A stretch of DNA of 64,000 bases, from assembly GCA_903909375.1 (NCBI GenBank), contig CAIVVM010000020.1:79260-143259 (forward strand), in the 5' to 3' direction. Both the position numbers and the translations under genes were made by a program. This DNA is from an uncultured Alphaproteobacteria bacterium. GTDB taxonomy: Bacteria > Pseudomonadota > Alphaproteobacteria > Caulobacterales > Caulobacteraceae. The notes beneath the pieces are model-generated. The model saw only the letters and a program-made list of their open reading frames with translations, was not told the DNA's origin and did not search any database. Shown here in pieces: positions 25,736-34,237 of the stretch (position 1 is its first letter; each line of letters begins with the position of its first letter).

Positions 25736-27025
25736 ATGGGTCTGGCTCGCACACTCACCCTGCTTTCCGGCGTCGCCGCGACGGTTACGGTTTCGGGCGC
25801 CACGGCGCAGACCGGCCAGGTCGTCCAGAAAGTCACCGGCCCTGTCGCAGTCTACTGGATGAGCGCCCAGACCCAGACCGGCTTCGGCCTGCCCACCGGC
25901 GGCGGCAATCCCGATCCCATGGCGATGATGCGCCAGATGATGGGCGGCGGCGGGGCCGGGGCCAACAAGTCGCTCACCCTGCAACTGGGCTCCAGCCAGA
26001 CCACTGCGGCGCCATCGGCCGAGCACCTGCCTCCGCAAAGCCTGGCGGTAGGCGCCAGCCTGCCCTTGATAACGCCGAAGCTCGCCCCGCCGGAGCCGCG
26101 AGAGCCTGGCCAGATCCCGCGCGATTTCCAGAAACCCCGGGGGCGCCTGCTGATCTTCTGGGGTTGTGGTGAGAAGGCCAGGCCCGGCCAGCCCATCGTC
26201 ATCGATTTCGCCAAGCTCGCGGCGGGTCAGATCCCGGCGGGTCTGTCCGGCCTGAACGGAATTGATTTCCGCAACATGTCGCCGCCCTCGGTCTCGAAGA
26301 ATCGCACCTATGGCGACTGGCCCAATGAAAAGACCCGCAACGCCGGCATCCCCTCCCAGGGTTCGCTGCTGGGCGAGCATACGATCCGCGGCAACTACAG
26401 CCCGCAGATGAACTTCACGCTCGAGGAGGACCAGGATTTCCTCGGCCCGCTCAATCTGACCACCAACGCCAAGGCGGCTGGCGGATGGGCCAATATCGGC
26501 TGGAACCTGGTGGGTAACGCCCAGGCCTATTTCGCGACCGCTGTCGGCGGCGGTGACGGCGAGACCATGGTGCTCTGGAGTTCGTCGGAGTCCCAGACAG
26601 TTGCCTTCGTGATGCCAGACTACCTTGCGCCGTCCGAGATCAACCGGCTGGTGGCCGCCAAGGCCCTGATGGGCCCCGCAACCCGGTCTTGCGCCATTCC
26701 CAAGGAAGTGGTCGATGCCGCGCCCCAGGCCATGTTGCAACTTGCCGCCTTTGGCGGCGAGGCCAATTTCGTCTACCCGCCCAGGCCGGCCAACCCAAAG
26801 ATCGCCTGGAACCAGGAGTGGGCCGTCAAGGTGCGCTACCGGTCCGCCACCGGCGGCCTGCTTGGCATGGACATGAACGAGATGATGGGCGGTCGCGCCG
26901 GTCGCAGCAGCGCCAACCCGCCTGCCCAGCAACCCGGCCAGCCTCAGAAGCCAGCCAAGGCCCCCAGCGCCGCTGACATCCTCCGCAAGGGCATTCTGGG
27001 CGGCGGCTTGCCGTTCCCGCGCTAA
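25736..27025 (+). CDS. Exported protein of unknown function with Met/Gly-rich segments
   Basis: 429 residues. A CAGGAG ribosome site lies 9 bases before the ATG. The signal peptide (about 1-24) ends ATAQ. Residues about 55-80 are Met/Gly-rich (PMAMMRQMMGGGGAGAN). The centre has RGRLLIFWGCGEKARPGQPI and a WANIGWNLVGNAQAYFATAVGG segment, and the rest is rich in Asn, Pro and Trp. The C-terminal 50 residues are again Met-rich (MDMNEMMGGRAGRSS) then Pro/Gln-rich. I recognise no enzyme motif and no family name. It follows the P1 hydrolase by 37 bases on the same strand and precedes tRNA-Arg. Confidence 0.82.
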   Translation: MGLARTLTLLSGVAATVTVSGATAQTGQVVQKVTGPVAVYWMSAQTQTGFGLPTGGGNPDPMAMMRQMMGGGGAGANKSLTLQLGSSQTTAAPSAEHLPPQSLAVGASLPLITPKLAPPEPREPGQIPRDFQKPRGRLLIFWGCGEKARPGQPIVIDFAKLAAGQIPAGLSGLNGIDFRNMSPPSVSKNRTYGDWPNEKTRNAGIPSQGSLLGEHTIRGNYSPQMNFTLEEDQDFLGPLNLTTNAKAAGGWANIGWNLVGNAQAYFATAVGGGDGETMVLWSSSESQTVAFVMPDYLAPSEINRLVAAKALMGPATRSCAIPKEVVDAAPQAMLQLAAFGGEANFVYPPRPANPKIAWNQEWAVKVRYRSATGGLLGMDMNEMMGGRAGRSSANPPAQQPGQPQKPAKAPSAADILRKGILGGGLPFPR

Positions 27026-27106
27026 GCCTTGAAATTTCAGGGCGTCGGGGCCTTGCGCTCCGCCCCGCCCACGACTAGGTTCCGCGCCCTTGCCGTAAGG
27101 CACTGC

Positions 27107-27183
27107 GCGCCCGTAGCTCAGCTGGATAGAGCATCAGACTACGAATCTGAGGGTCGGACGTTCGAATCGTTCCGGGCGCGCCA
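27107..27183 (+). tRNA. tRNA-Arg(ACG), CCA encoded
   Basis: The acceptor arms 27107-27113 (GCGCCCG) and 27173-27179 (CGGGCGC) pair fully. The D-stem is GCTC/GAGC. The anticodon stem TCAGA/TCTGA encloses CTACGAA, so the anticodon is ACG at 27141-27143. The T-arm has a TTCGAAT loop. Discriminator G and an encoded CCA end the gene at 27183. Confidence 0.96.
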
Positions 27184-27218
27184 TACTTCCCATTGAAATC
27201 AATCAACGTGCTCACCCC

Positions 27219-28382
27219 CTATGCCCGCGGCGCCACCGCTCGCAGACGATCCGATACAAACTCCGCCAATCGGTTGACTGGGTTCTCGCCCGGGGTCTTC
27301 CGGCTCGAGATGAAGGTCAGCAGGCATACGGTCGAGAAGATCGCGAAGGGCCAGCCGATCACGGTGGCGGCTGAAGCCGCTCCCTTGTCCGCCAGGCCCT
27401 GGCCGAGCAGCAGGGAGGTCTGGAACGCAAACAGCAATAGCCCGGCGATGGCAAAGGCCGCGCGGGACTGCGCGCGCTTCGCCGAGAGGCCGAACGGCAC
27501 GGCCAGCAGGGGCATCAGTGGCAGCACCAGCGCCCGCGCCATTCGCGAGTAGAGTTCGGCCAGCAGCGTCTCGCGTGGCAGGGCGGGCGTGGGGCCTCCG
27601 TAGCCCATCCGGGCCAGTTCTGTAAGGGTGAGCTCGGTTTCCTCGCCGCTGCCGCGGCTGCGCAGCAGCCGCGCGGCTGGAGCCAGGGGCAGACGCAGCG
27701 TCAGCTCCGAGAAGGTCAGGAGATGCGGCGCGCCGGTCGGATCGGTGCTGAGTTGCTGACCGTCCCGTAGATCGAGGGTCACACTGAGGCCGTCCTGGTT
27801 GTGATGGATGTCAGCGGTCGCGGCCGTCAGCACGTCCTCGCGGCCGCCGGGCGAAAGCCGGCGCAGGAACACCTTCTGCAGCCGCTGTCCTGTGGGGTCC
27901 ACGCCCTCGGCGGTCAGTAACAGGCTGGGGTCTGGCGACAACAGGGCCCTGGGCTGGATCTGGCCGCTCCAACCGGCGTTCTCAGCGGCATGCAATACGG
28001 CGCGATAGCCGTAGCGGCTGTAGGGCTGGATGAAACCGTAGAGCAACAGGCTGAGCAGCATCAGCATCACACCCAGCGCCACAAACGGCGTTGCGATCCG
28101 CCCCAGCGACATACCGCTGGCCAGCATGGCGTCGATCTCGGATTCGTTGTTCAGACGGTTCACCACGACGAAGAGCGCGATGAAAAAGCCAACGGGCAGG
28201 ATCAGGCCCAGATAGTGCGGCGCAAGGTTCATCATCAGCCCCACAAGGTAGCTGAATCCGTCCTGCGTCTGCGCCAGCAGATCAAACGACCTGAGCACCC
28301 GCTCCAGCAGAAAGGCCAGCATGGTGCTGGTCAGGACCGCAGCCATAGGGCCGAAGGTGCGGCTTAGCAGGTAGCGGTTCAT
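27219..28382 (-). CDS. LptF/LptG-type lipopolysaccharide export permease
   Basis: 387 residues from the ATG at 28382 (MNRYLLSRTFGPMAAVLTST), the usual YjgP/YjgQ length; the open frame runs 70 residues further with a disordered Pro/Arg tail. Three N-terminal helices include LERVLRSFDLL and the family segment NNESEIDAMLASGMSLGRIATPF, which carries the coupling helix for the LptB ATPase. A periplasmic jellyroll-like domain (about 125-270) and three C-terminal helices follow. It helps lift LPS from the inner membrane to the Lpt bridge. It stands alone here, whereas lptF and lptG are often paired, so I leave the symbol open. Confidence 0.9.
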   Translation of the reverse strand: MNRYLLSRTFGPMAAVLTSTMLAFLLERVLRSFDLLAQTQDGFSYLVGLMMNLAPHYLGLILPVGFFIALFVVVNRLNNESEIDAMLASGMSLGRIATPFVALGVMLMLLSLLLYGFIQPYSRYGYRAVLHAAENAGWSGQIQPRALLSPDPSLLLTAEGVDPTGQRLQKVFLRRLSPGGREDVLTAATADIHHNQDGLSVTLDLRDGQQLSTDPTGAPHLLTFSELTLRLPLAPAARLLRSRGSGEETELTLTELARMGYGGPTPALPRETLLAELYSRMARALVLPLMPLLAVPFGLSAKRAQSRAAFAIAGLLLFAFQTSLLLGQGLADKGAASAATVIGWPFAIFSTVCLLTFISSRKTPGENPVNRLAEFVSDRLRAVAPRA

Positions 28383-28596
28383 CAGGCCGCCTATCCGCGA
28401 ACGCACCCCTGCTGGCCGCGGGGCGGCCCTGGAGGTCCGCACCGTCGAGGTCATCGACGGGAGGCGCCCGGACGTCAGACCCTTGTCCACCGGACGGTGA
28501 GCGGGCGCTGCCAGATCCGTGTTCATGTTCGACGCCCGTCTGTCCGCAGCGAAGGCATCGCCTGTCGCTGTCTGGACCTGGCGATAGTGCAAAACA

Positions 28597-29862
28597 TCAC
28601 TCGCCCGGCAGCGGACCGGCGGCGGTCAGCCCGCCGTAGGCTGGTTCCAGCAGACGCCGGCCAACAGCGCGGGCGCGCCAACCAAGCCGCGGCGCAGCCA
28701 TGGCTTCACGATAGACGCCAACCATCTGGTCCAGAATCCGGGGCCATAGATAGGCGGCGCTCTCCAGATGCGCCGCCCGGCCCATCGCCATGCGCCTGAC
28801 CGGGTCATCCATGAGGAAGAGGATCGCATCGGCGTAGGCGCCCGGGTCGTGTGAGCGGCAAAGGATTCCGGTTCGCCCCGGCTCCACCAGGGCCCGGCAA
28901 TTGGGCGCGTCGGCGCACACCATGGCCAGTCCCGAGGCCATGGCCTCAAGGTTTACATTGCCGAACGTCTCGGTGCTGCTGGGATTGAAGAAGATGTCGC
29001 TGCTTGCAATCGCCATCGCCAGGGCGTCTCCGGAAAGAAAACCGGTGAACACCGCGTCGGGAAGACGCTCCCGGAACCAGGGCAGGGCCGGGCCTTCGCC
29101 GATCACCAGCACCTGGACCGGACCGCGGGCAGCCTGAAGCGCCTCGATGGTCTCGACGAAGACGCCAAGACCCTTTTCCATAACCACCCGCCCAAGGAAC
29201 ACCACCACCGGGCGATCGTCTCTAAAGCCGTGGGCTCGCCGCCAGGCGTCGCTGCGTCGTTCCGGATTGAAGAGCTGTGGCTCCACGCCCCGCGCCCAGA
29301 CCCGCGCCCGCGCGGCCGGCGAGTCGCGCTGCACCTGCTCGGCTATTGAAGGGTTGGGGGCCAGCACATAGTCGCAGCCGTTGTAGAAGGCGGCCAGACG
29401 CCGCTCCATCCAGGGCTTCAGAAGCCCAAGGCCGTAGTAGTCGAGGTAGCTCTCGAAGTGGGTGTGCAGGCTGGCGACCACAGGCACATCCAGTTTCCGG
29501 GCCAGGCTCTGGGCCGCCGATCCCAGCAGGTCCGGAGCCGAGAGATGAATGATGTCGGGGTTGAACGCCCTGACGTCCCGTTGAATGTGACGCGGCAGAC
29601 CCATGGCCACGCGGTACTCTGGCCGCAGTGGAATGGCGAATGAAGGCACCGAGACCAGATCTCCGACCGGCGCAAATGCAGGCTTCGGCGCGGTCGGCGA
29701 ATAGATGCGAACCTCGACACCAGCCTCGGACTGAAGGTGGTCCACCAGCCGGTTGAGGGTCTTGTTTGCCCCATCGAGCGTGCAGTTGTAGTTGCCCGAG
29801 AACAGGGCGACGCGCGCCGGTCGCTGCAGGTACGCGCTGCCTCTGGGCCGCTCCGTGGTCAT
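28597..29862 (-). CDS. GT4-family glycosyltransferase
   Basis: 421 residues from the ATG at 29862, chosen because GAGGGA lies 7 bases upstream; an ATG at 29880 lacks one. The GT-B fold is evident. The N-terminal domain has VALFSGNYNCTLDGANKTLN, then HTHFESYLDYYGLG. The C-terminal donor domain has VVVFLGRVVMEKGLGVFVET, VLVIGEGPALPWF, and the nucleotide-sugar motif FNPSSTETFGNVNLEAMASGLA with the E-x7-E pair. It resembles GDP-mannose-dependent alpha-mannosyltransferases acting on glycolipids. The donor is not provable. It is divergent from a second GT4 gene across a 188-base gap that contains a 20-base palindrome. Confidence 0.9.
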   Translation of the reverse strand: MTTERPRGSAYLQRPARVALFSGNYNCTLDGANKTLNRLVDHLQSEAGVEVRIYSPTAPKPAFAPVGDLVSVPSFAIPLRPEYRVAMGLPRHIQRDVRAFNPDIIHLSAPDLLGSAAQSLARKLDVPVVASLHTHFESYLDYYGLGLLKPWMERRLAAFYNGCDYVLAPNPSIAEQVQRDSPAARARVWARGVEPQLFNPERRSDAWRRAHGFRDDRPVVVFLGRVVMEKGLGVFVETIEALQAARGPVQVLVIGEGPALPWFRERLPDAVFTGFLSGDALAMAIASSDIFFNPSSTETFGNVNLEAMASGLAMVCADAPNCRALVEPGRTGILCRSHDPGAYADAILFLMDDPVRRMAMGRAAHLESAAYLWPRILDQMVGVYREAMAAPRLGWRARAVGRRLLEPAYGGLTAAGPLPGE

Positions 29863-30014
29863 TGCCAGTCCCTCGAACATGAAATCGGCCGTCTGGTGGG
29901 TAGACGCCGTGTGAAGGCAACCACCTCAATCATCTGGGTTCCGCCATTCCGGTAGGGCTTTGCGCGCGACGTCCTGTCACGTAGCGGCCTTACGGAGTGC
30001 TGGGCGATTCGCTG

Positions 30015-30034
30015 GCCGCCCGGGCCCGGGCGGC
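30015..30034. promoter_or_regulatory. Perfect 20-base palindrome before a glycosyltransferase start
   Basis: The sequence from 30015 to 30034 is identical to its own reverse complement over all 20 bases (GCCGCCCGGG and its mirror). It ends 16 bases before the ATG at 30051 and directly before the ribosome site. It could be an operator or an RNA hairpin that affects translation, although GC-rich background makes chance palindromes less unlikely. Confidence 0.35.
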
Positions 30035-30050
30035 AGATCAGGGGTGGAAG

Positions 30051-31238
30051 ATGCGAATAGTCGATGTGGCGGAGTTCTATGCGCCGAACGGCGGCGGCGT
30101 CCGGACCTACATCGATCGCAAGTTCATCGCTGCCGCCGAGGCGGGCCACGAGCTTTTCGTCATCGCTCCGGGCCCGAAGGACGGGTTCGAGGCGCGCCCG
30201 GGTGGCGGAGTGATCTGGGTGCGCTCGCCGGGATTGCCGTTTGATTCCAACTACTGGATGTTTGTCCATGCTGGCCCGGTGTACGCGCACCTCGACCGGC
30301 TGAAGCCCGATCTGGTCGAAGCCTCGTCGCCCTGGCGCGGCGCATGGATTGTTGCGAGCTGGGCAGGATTCGCTGCGAAGGCGATGTTCTGGCATGCGGA
30401 TCCTGTCGCCTCCTATCCCCAGCGTTGGCTGGCCCCCCACGTCGACCCGGACCGAATCGATCAGCTCTTCGCGGGGTTCTGGTCTCACCTCCGCCGCTTA
30501 GCGACTTACTTTGACAGTTCGGTTGCAGGCAGCGTCTGGCTTGGCAGACGGCTGCACGATCTGGACATGGGCCCCCTGGCGACGATCCCTCTGGGCGCCG
30601 ACTGCAGCGCCTTTTCCCCTGCGCTCCGTGACGATGCGCTCCACGCCAGGCTGGTCAGCGATCTGGGCCTGCCGCCGGATGGCAAGGTGCTGCTCGGGGT
30701 CGGACGGTTTCACCCACAGAAGCGCTGGCCGATGATCGCCGCCGCCGTTGCTGCGGCAAATGGCCCCGAACAGCCGATTGGATTACTGATTCTGGGCGAC
30801 GGCATGGACCGCGCGCGGGTGGCCCGGGCGGCGCGGCGCTATCCCAACATCCAGCTGATGACGCCCACGCGGGATCGTAGCTATCTGGCCAAACTGTTCG
30901 CCAGCGTCGATGGCCTCGTGCACGGGAGCGAATCGGAGACCTTCGGCCTTGTCGTCGCCGAGGCGTTGGCCTCGGGTCTGCCGGTGGTCCTGCCGGATCG
31001 TGGGGCCTGCTCGGAACTCGCCCCGCCGCCGGTGCGCGAGATCTATCGGTCGGCAGATGTGCGATCCGCAACGGCGGCGATCCTGCGCCTTTTCGCCCGC
31101 GACCCGGTTGCGCTGAGGTCCGCTAGCCTGCAGGTCGCGAAGGAAGTCCGAAGTGATAGCCAACACTATGTCGAACTGTTTGACCTCTACGATCGGTTGG
31201 TCCGGGACAGACAGGCCGAACGCGCCACGGCCGCATGA
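30051..31238 (+). CDS. GT4-family glycosyltransferase
   Basis: 395 residues from the ATG at 30051, which has an AGGGGTGG ribosome site. The N-terminal GT-B domain has MRIVDVAEFYAPNGGGVRTY and KFIAAAEAGHELFVIAPGP. The donor domain shows LLGVGRFHPQKRWPMIAAAV, LLILGDGMDRARVARAAR, and HGSESETFGLVVAEALASGLPVV with the E-x7-E motif. It is a retaining sugar transferase, and the sugar and acceptor are unknown. The next gene, a polytopic membrane protein, starts in an ATGA overlap, so the two probably act on the same lipid-linked product. Confidence 0.9.
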   Translation: MRIVDVAEFYAPNGGGVRTYIDRKFIAAAEAGHELFVIAPGPKDGFEARPGGGVIWVRSPGLPFDSNYWMFVHAGPVYAHLDRLKPDLVEASSPWRGAWIVASWAGFAAKAMFWHADPVASYPQRWLAPHVDPDRIDQLFAGFWSHLRRLATYFDSSVAGSVWLGRRLHDLDMGPLATIPLGADCSAFSPALRDDALHARLVSDLGLPPDGKVLLGVGRFHPQKRWPMIAAAVAAANGPEQPIGLLILGDGMDRARVARAARRYPNIQLMTPTRDRSYLAKLFASVDGLVHGSESETFGLVVAEALASGLPVVLPDRGACSELAPPPVREIYRSADVRSATAAILRLFARDPVALRSASLQVAKEVRSDSQHYVELFDLYDRLVRDRQAERATAA

Positions 31239-32182
31239 CACTGGAAACGCCCGATAGTCCCGCCGGACCTGAAACTGGCAAGGCTCGGCTGAAGCGGATT
31301 GCGCTGGCCGGGGCGCCTTGGGCGGGCGGCCTGTTCGCGATCGCGCTGTTCATCGTCACTCTGCTGCAACTGAGCCAGGTGTCATCGGAAGCCCTCGCCA
31401 CCGTTCAGGGGCTGTCGCCCGCTGTCTGGTTGGTGTTCGTCCTGCTCTATCTGGCTCAACCGGTGGCTGATCAGGTGATCTTCCAGCGACTCTGGCGGCT
31501 TCCTGTCCGCAGTTTCGGGGTGATGCTGCGCAAGGTGGTCATCAACGAAATCCTGTTCGGCTATAGCGGCGAGCTCTACTTCTACGTCTGGGCCAAAAGC
31601 CGGGCAGGCCTCAGCGACGCGCCCTTCGGGGCCGTCAAGGACGTCAACATCCTCTCGGCGCTGGGCGGCAACGTCCAGACCCTGATCCTGCTAGTGGTCA
31701 GTGCGATCAGCCTGACCCAGATCGATCTGGCGCATCAGCTAGGTCCCGCACTTTGGCCCGGCCTGGCTATGGTTGCGCTGACCTTCGGTGTGTTGCTGTT
31801 CCGCAAACGCGTGTTCTCTCTGAAGCGCCCGGAGTTGGTCTTTGTCGCTTGGGTCCATGCGGCGCGGATGATCGCGACCACAGGGCTCACGCTGCTGCTC
31901 TGGTCGCTGGCGCTGCCGGAGGTCGGGCTGGGCGTATGGCTGGTTTTGCTGGCCAGTCGCCTGTTGCTGGCGCGGCTGCCGTTCGTGGCCAACAAGGACC
32001 TTGTGTTCGCCAATCTAGTCCTGGTGCTGATGGGAGCGGGCTCACCGGCGGCGCTGCTGCTGGCCACCCTGGCCATTGCAACGCTGATGGCCCATCTGGC
32101 TGTAACCCTGATCGTCGGCGCGCCGGATCTGGTTCGTGCGTTGTCACGGATAACGAGCCGCCGCCGCGAGACACCCACCTGA
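31235..32182 (+). CDS. Polytopic membrane protein of unknown function
   Basis: 315 residues with about 7-8 predicted helices, starting in an ATGA overlap with a GT4 gene. A conserved-looking cytoplasmic/loop region reads NEILFGYSGELYFYVWAKSR and GAVKDVNILSALGGNVQTL. This layout recalls the flippase-like lysylphosphatidylglycerol-synthase transmembrane family, but no signature is decisive. The coupling to the glycosyltransferase suggests that it flips or anchors a glycolipid, which is inference from position only. Confidence 0.75.
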   Translation: MTLETPDSPAGPETGKARLKRIALAGAPWAGGLFAIALFIVTLLQLSQVSSEALATVQGLSPAVWLVFVLLYLAQPVADQVIFQRLWRLPVRSFGVMLRKVVINEILFGYSGELYFYVWAKSRAGLSDAPFGAVKDVNILSALGGNVQTLILLVVSAISLTQIDLAHQLGPALWPGLAMVALTFGVLLFRKRVFSLKRPELVFVAWVHAARMIATTGLTLLLWSLALPEVGLGVWLVLLASRLLLARLPFVANKDLVFANLVLVLMGAGSPAALLLATLAIATLMAHLAVTLIVGAPDLVRALSRITSRRRETPT

Positions 32183-32298
32183 GACTTTCAGGTCCGGGAG
32201 AACGGGAGAGTCCCGGCGCCATAGCTTGTCGCCTGCCGCCCCGGGGCCTAACAAAGCGTGGCTTCAGCCTTCCTGCCCCACCGCGAGACCCCCCGCGC

Positions 32299-33033
32299 AT
32301 GCGCCAGTTCACCTTCGGAGAGATCACCGAGGCGCTGGCAGGTCTGCGGGACCAGACGCGCGGGGCGGCAGATGAGCGGCTGGCCTTCATCCACTTCTGC
32401 CTGACCCACCTGGCCAGCAGCCGCGCGCAGTTCCTGCAGGATCTATGGGTGGCCTGGGAACTTGGGTCGTTGCGCGACGGCTACTTCGTGGAGTTCGGCG
32501 CCACCGACGGCGTGAAGTTCAGCAACAGCTGGTATCTGGAGCATGAGCTGGGCTGGCAGGGCATTCTGGCGGAGCCCGCGCACGTCTGGCAGACGGCGCT
32601 GCGACAGAACCGCACCTGCCACATCGACGCGCGCTGCGTATGGATCGAAACCGGCCGCACCCTGACCTTCAATCAACCCGAGATCGCCGCCCACGCCACC
32701 ATCGACAGCTTCTCCGACAGCGACATGCACGCCGAAAGCCGCCGTACAGGCGCGCGCTATCCGGTGGAAACGGTCTCGCTCAACGATCTGCTGGCCTTCT
32801 GGAGGGCCCCGCACCGCATCGATTATCTGTCCATCGACACCGAAGGCTCGGAGCTCGACATCCTGCAGCATTTCGACTGGTCCGCCCATGATGTGCGGTT
32901 GATCACGGTGGAGCACAACCATACGGAACGCCGGGCGCTGATCCACGCATTCCTCACCTCGAAGGGCTATGTGCGCAAATTCGAGGCTCTGTCCAACGTC
33001 GACGACTGGTACGTCAAGACAGGCGCCGGGTAG
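32299..33033 (+). CDS. FkbM-family methyltransferase
   Basis: 244 residues from the ATG at 32299. The FkbM pattern is visible as SRAQFLQDLWVAWEL, then YFVEFGATDGVKFSNSWYLE (the SAM motif I region), GWQGILAEPAH, VSLNDLL, and YLSIDTEGSELDILQHFDW. Family members put methyl groups on hydroxyls of sugars or other small molecules. Within a surface polysaccharide locus it is likely an O-methyltransferase for glycan residues. The ribosome site is weak. A 116-base gap separates it from the membrane protein upstream. Confidence 0.88.
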   Translation: MRQFTFGEITEALAGLRDQTRGAADERLAFIHFCLTHLASSRAQFLQDLWVAWELGSLRDGYFVEFGATDGVKFSNSWYLEHELGWQGILAEPAHVWQTALRQNRTCHIDARCVWIETGRTLTFNQPEIAAHATIDSFSDSDMHAESRRTGARYPVETVSLNDLLAFWRAPHRIDYLSIDTEGSELDILQHFDWSAHDVRLITVEHNHTERRALIHAFLTSKGYVRKFEALSNVDDWYVKTGAG

Positions 33034-33040
33034 GGCGTCT

Positions 33041-34237
33041 ATGGACCTCAAGCGCAGCGCCCGATTGCTCCTGACCACCAAGGCGATCCGGGGCTATGGC
33101 GATGGATTCACCGCACTGCTGCTGCCGGTCTATCTGGTCAGTCTGGGTCTTGGGCCATTCGAGGTGGGTCTTGTGGCGACAGCCGCCATGCTGGGTTCGG
33201 CCATCCTGACCCTAGCAGTTGGCATGGCCGGCCACAGGGTCAGTGCGCGCGCCCTGCTGATGCTGAGCTGCCTGCTGATGTTGATCACCGGCCTGGCGTT
33301 CTCCCAGGCCCAGAGCTTCTGGCCTCTGATAATCGTGGCGTTTGTCGGTACGCTCAATCCGTCCAGCGGCGATGTCAGTGTCTTCGTGCCGCTGGAACAG
33401 GCGATGATGGCCAACGCCGGACCCGACGCAGACCGGACCACCCGCTTCGCCATGTACACTGTGGTGGGCGCCTTGGGCGTGGCGCTGGGGGCCCTTTCGG
33501 TCGGCCTGATCGATCCGCTGACCCGCCTGCTGGCCCGGCCCCGCAGCGATATGCTGGAGGCCGCCTTTGCGCTCTACGGTCTGATCGGCGTAGCCGCCTT
33601 CCTGCTCTATCGCCAGCTGCCGAAGGAGGCAGCGGAGGTCGCGGCCCAGCGCACGGCACTTGGCCCTTCGCGCAAGCGGGTGTTCCAGCTTGCCGCGCTG
33701 TTCAGCCTGGATTCCTTCGGCGGGGGCTTTCTGGTGCAGTCGCTGCTGGCGCTGTGGTTGTTCAACCGGTTCGACATGACTTTGGCCACGGCAGGCGTCT
33801 TTTTCTTCTGGACCGGGCTGCTGGGGGCGGCCTCGCAGTTCCTCGCCGGGCGGATCGCGGGAAGGATTGGACTGATCAAAACGATGGTCTTCACGCATGT
33901 GCCCGCCAACCTCTGCATCATGGCGGCAGCTTTTGCGCCGACACTGCCGATCGCGCTGGGCCTGCTGGTCGTGCGCGCGGCGCTCTCCAGCATGGATGTG
34001 CCGGCCCGCACCTCATACGTCATGGCGGTGGTGACGCCGCCCGAGCGGGCGGCGGCGGCGGGGATCACCAATGTACCACGCAGCCTGGCCGCAGCTTTAA
34101 GCCCTGCGTTGGCCGGCGCCCTCTTTACCGCCTTCGTGTTTCCCTGGCCGCTACTGATCGGTGGCGGCCTGAAGGTGGCCTACGATCTGCTGTTGCTGAA
34201 CCAGTTTCGGCACGTGAAGCCTCCGGAGGAGCTTTAA
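33041..34237 (+). CDS. Major facilitator superfamily transporter
   Basis: 398 residues with about 12 predicted helices, starting 7 bases after the FkbM stop. The N-terminal half has LLLTTKAIRGYGDGFTALLL and GLVATAAMLGSAILTLAVGM. GDVSVFVPLEQAMMA comes next, and the second half has SLDSFGGGFLVQSLLALWLF. No substrate motif is known to me. It could export a small molecule or act in an unrelated role. Its TAA stop overlaps the stop of the convergent ABC gene by three bases. Confidence 0.85.
   Translation: MDLKRSARLLLTTKAIRGYGDGFTALLLPVYLVSLGLGPFEVGLVATAAMLGSAILTLAVGMAGHRVSARALLMLSCLLMLITGLAFSQAQSFWPLIIVAFVGTLNPSSGDVSVFVPLEQAMMANAGPDADRTTRFAMYTVVGALGVALGALSVGLIDPLTRLLARPRSDMLEAAFALYGLIGVAAFLLYRQLPKEAAEVAAQRTALGPSRKRVFQLAALFSLDSFGGGFLVQSLLALWLFNRFDMTLATAGVFFFWTGLLGAASQFLAGRIAGRIGLIKTMVFTHVPANLCIMAAAFAPTLPIALGLLVVRAALSSMDVPARTSYVMAVVTPPERAAAAGITNVPRSLAAALSPALAGALFTAFVFPWPLLIGGGLKVAYDLLLLNQFRHVKPPEEL

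Noticed and set aside
25484..27103. A 539-residue minus-strand open frame under the P1 hydrolase and the exported protein
   Set aside because: Composition is Gly/Arg/Ala shadow type with no motif, and the plus strand has two well-supported genes with ribosome sites.
27184..27218. Integration site at the tRNA-Arg 3' end
   Set aside because: No integrase, direct repeat or change in composition was seen next to the tRNA.
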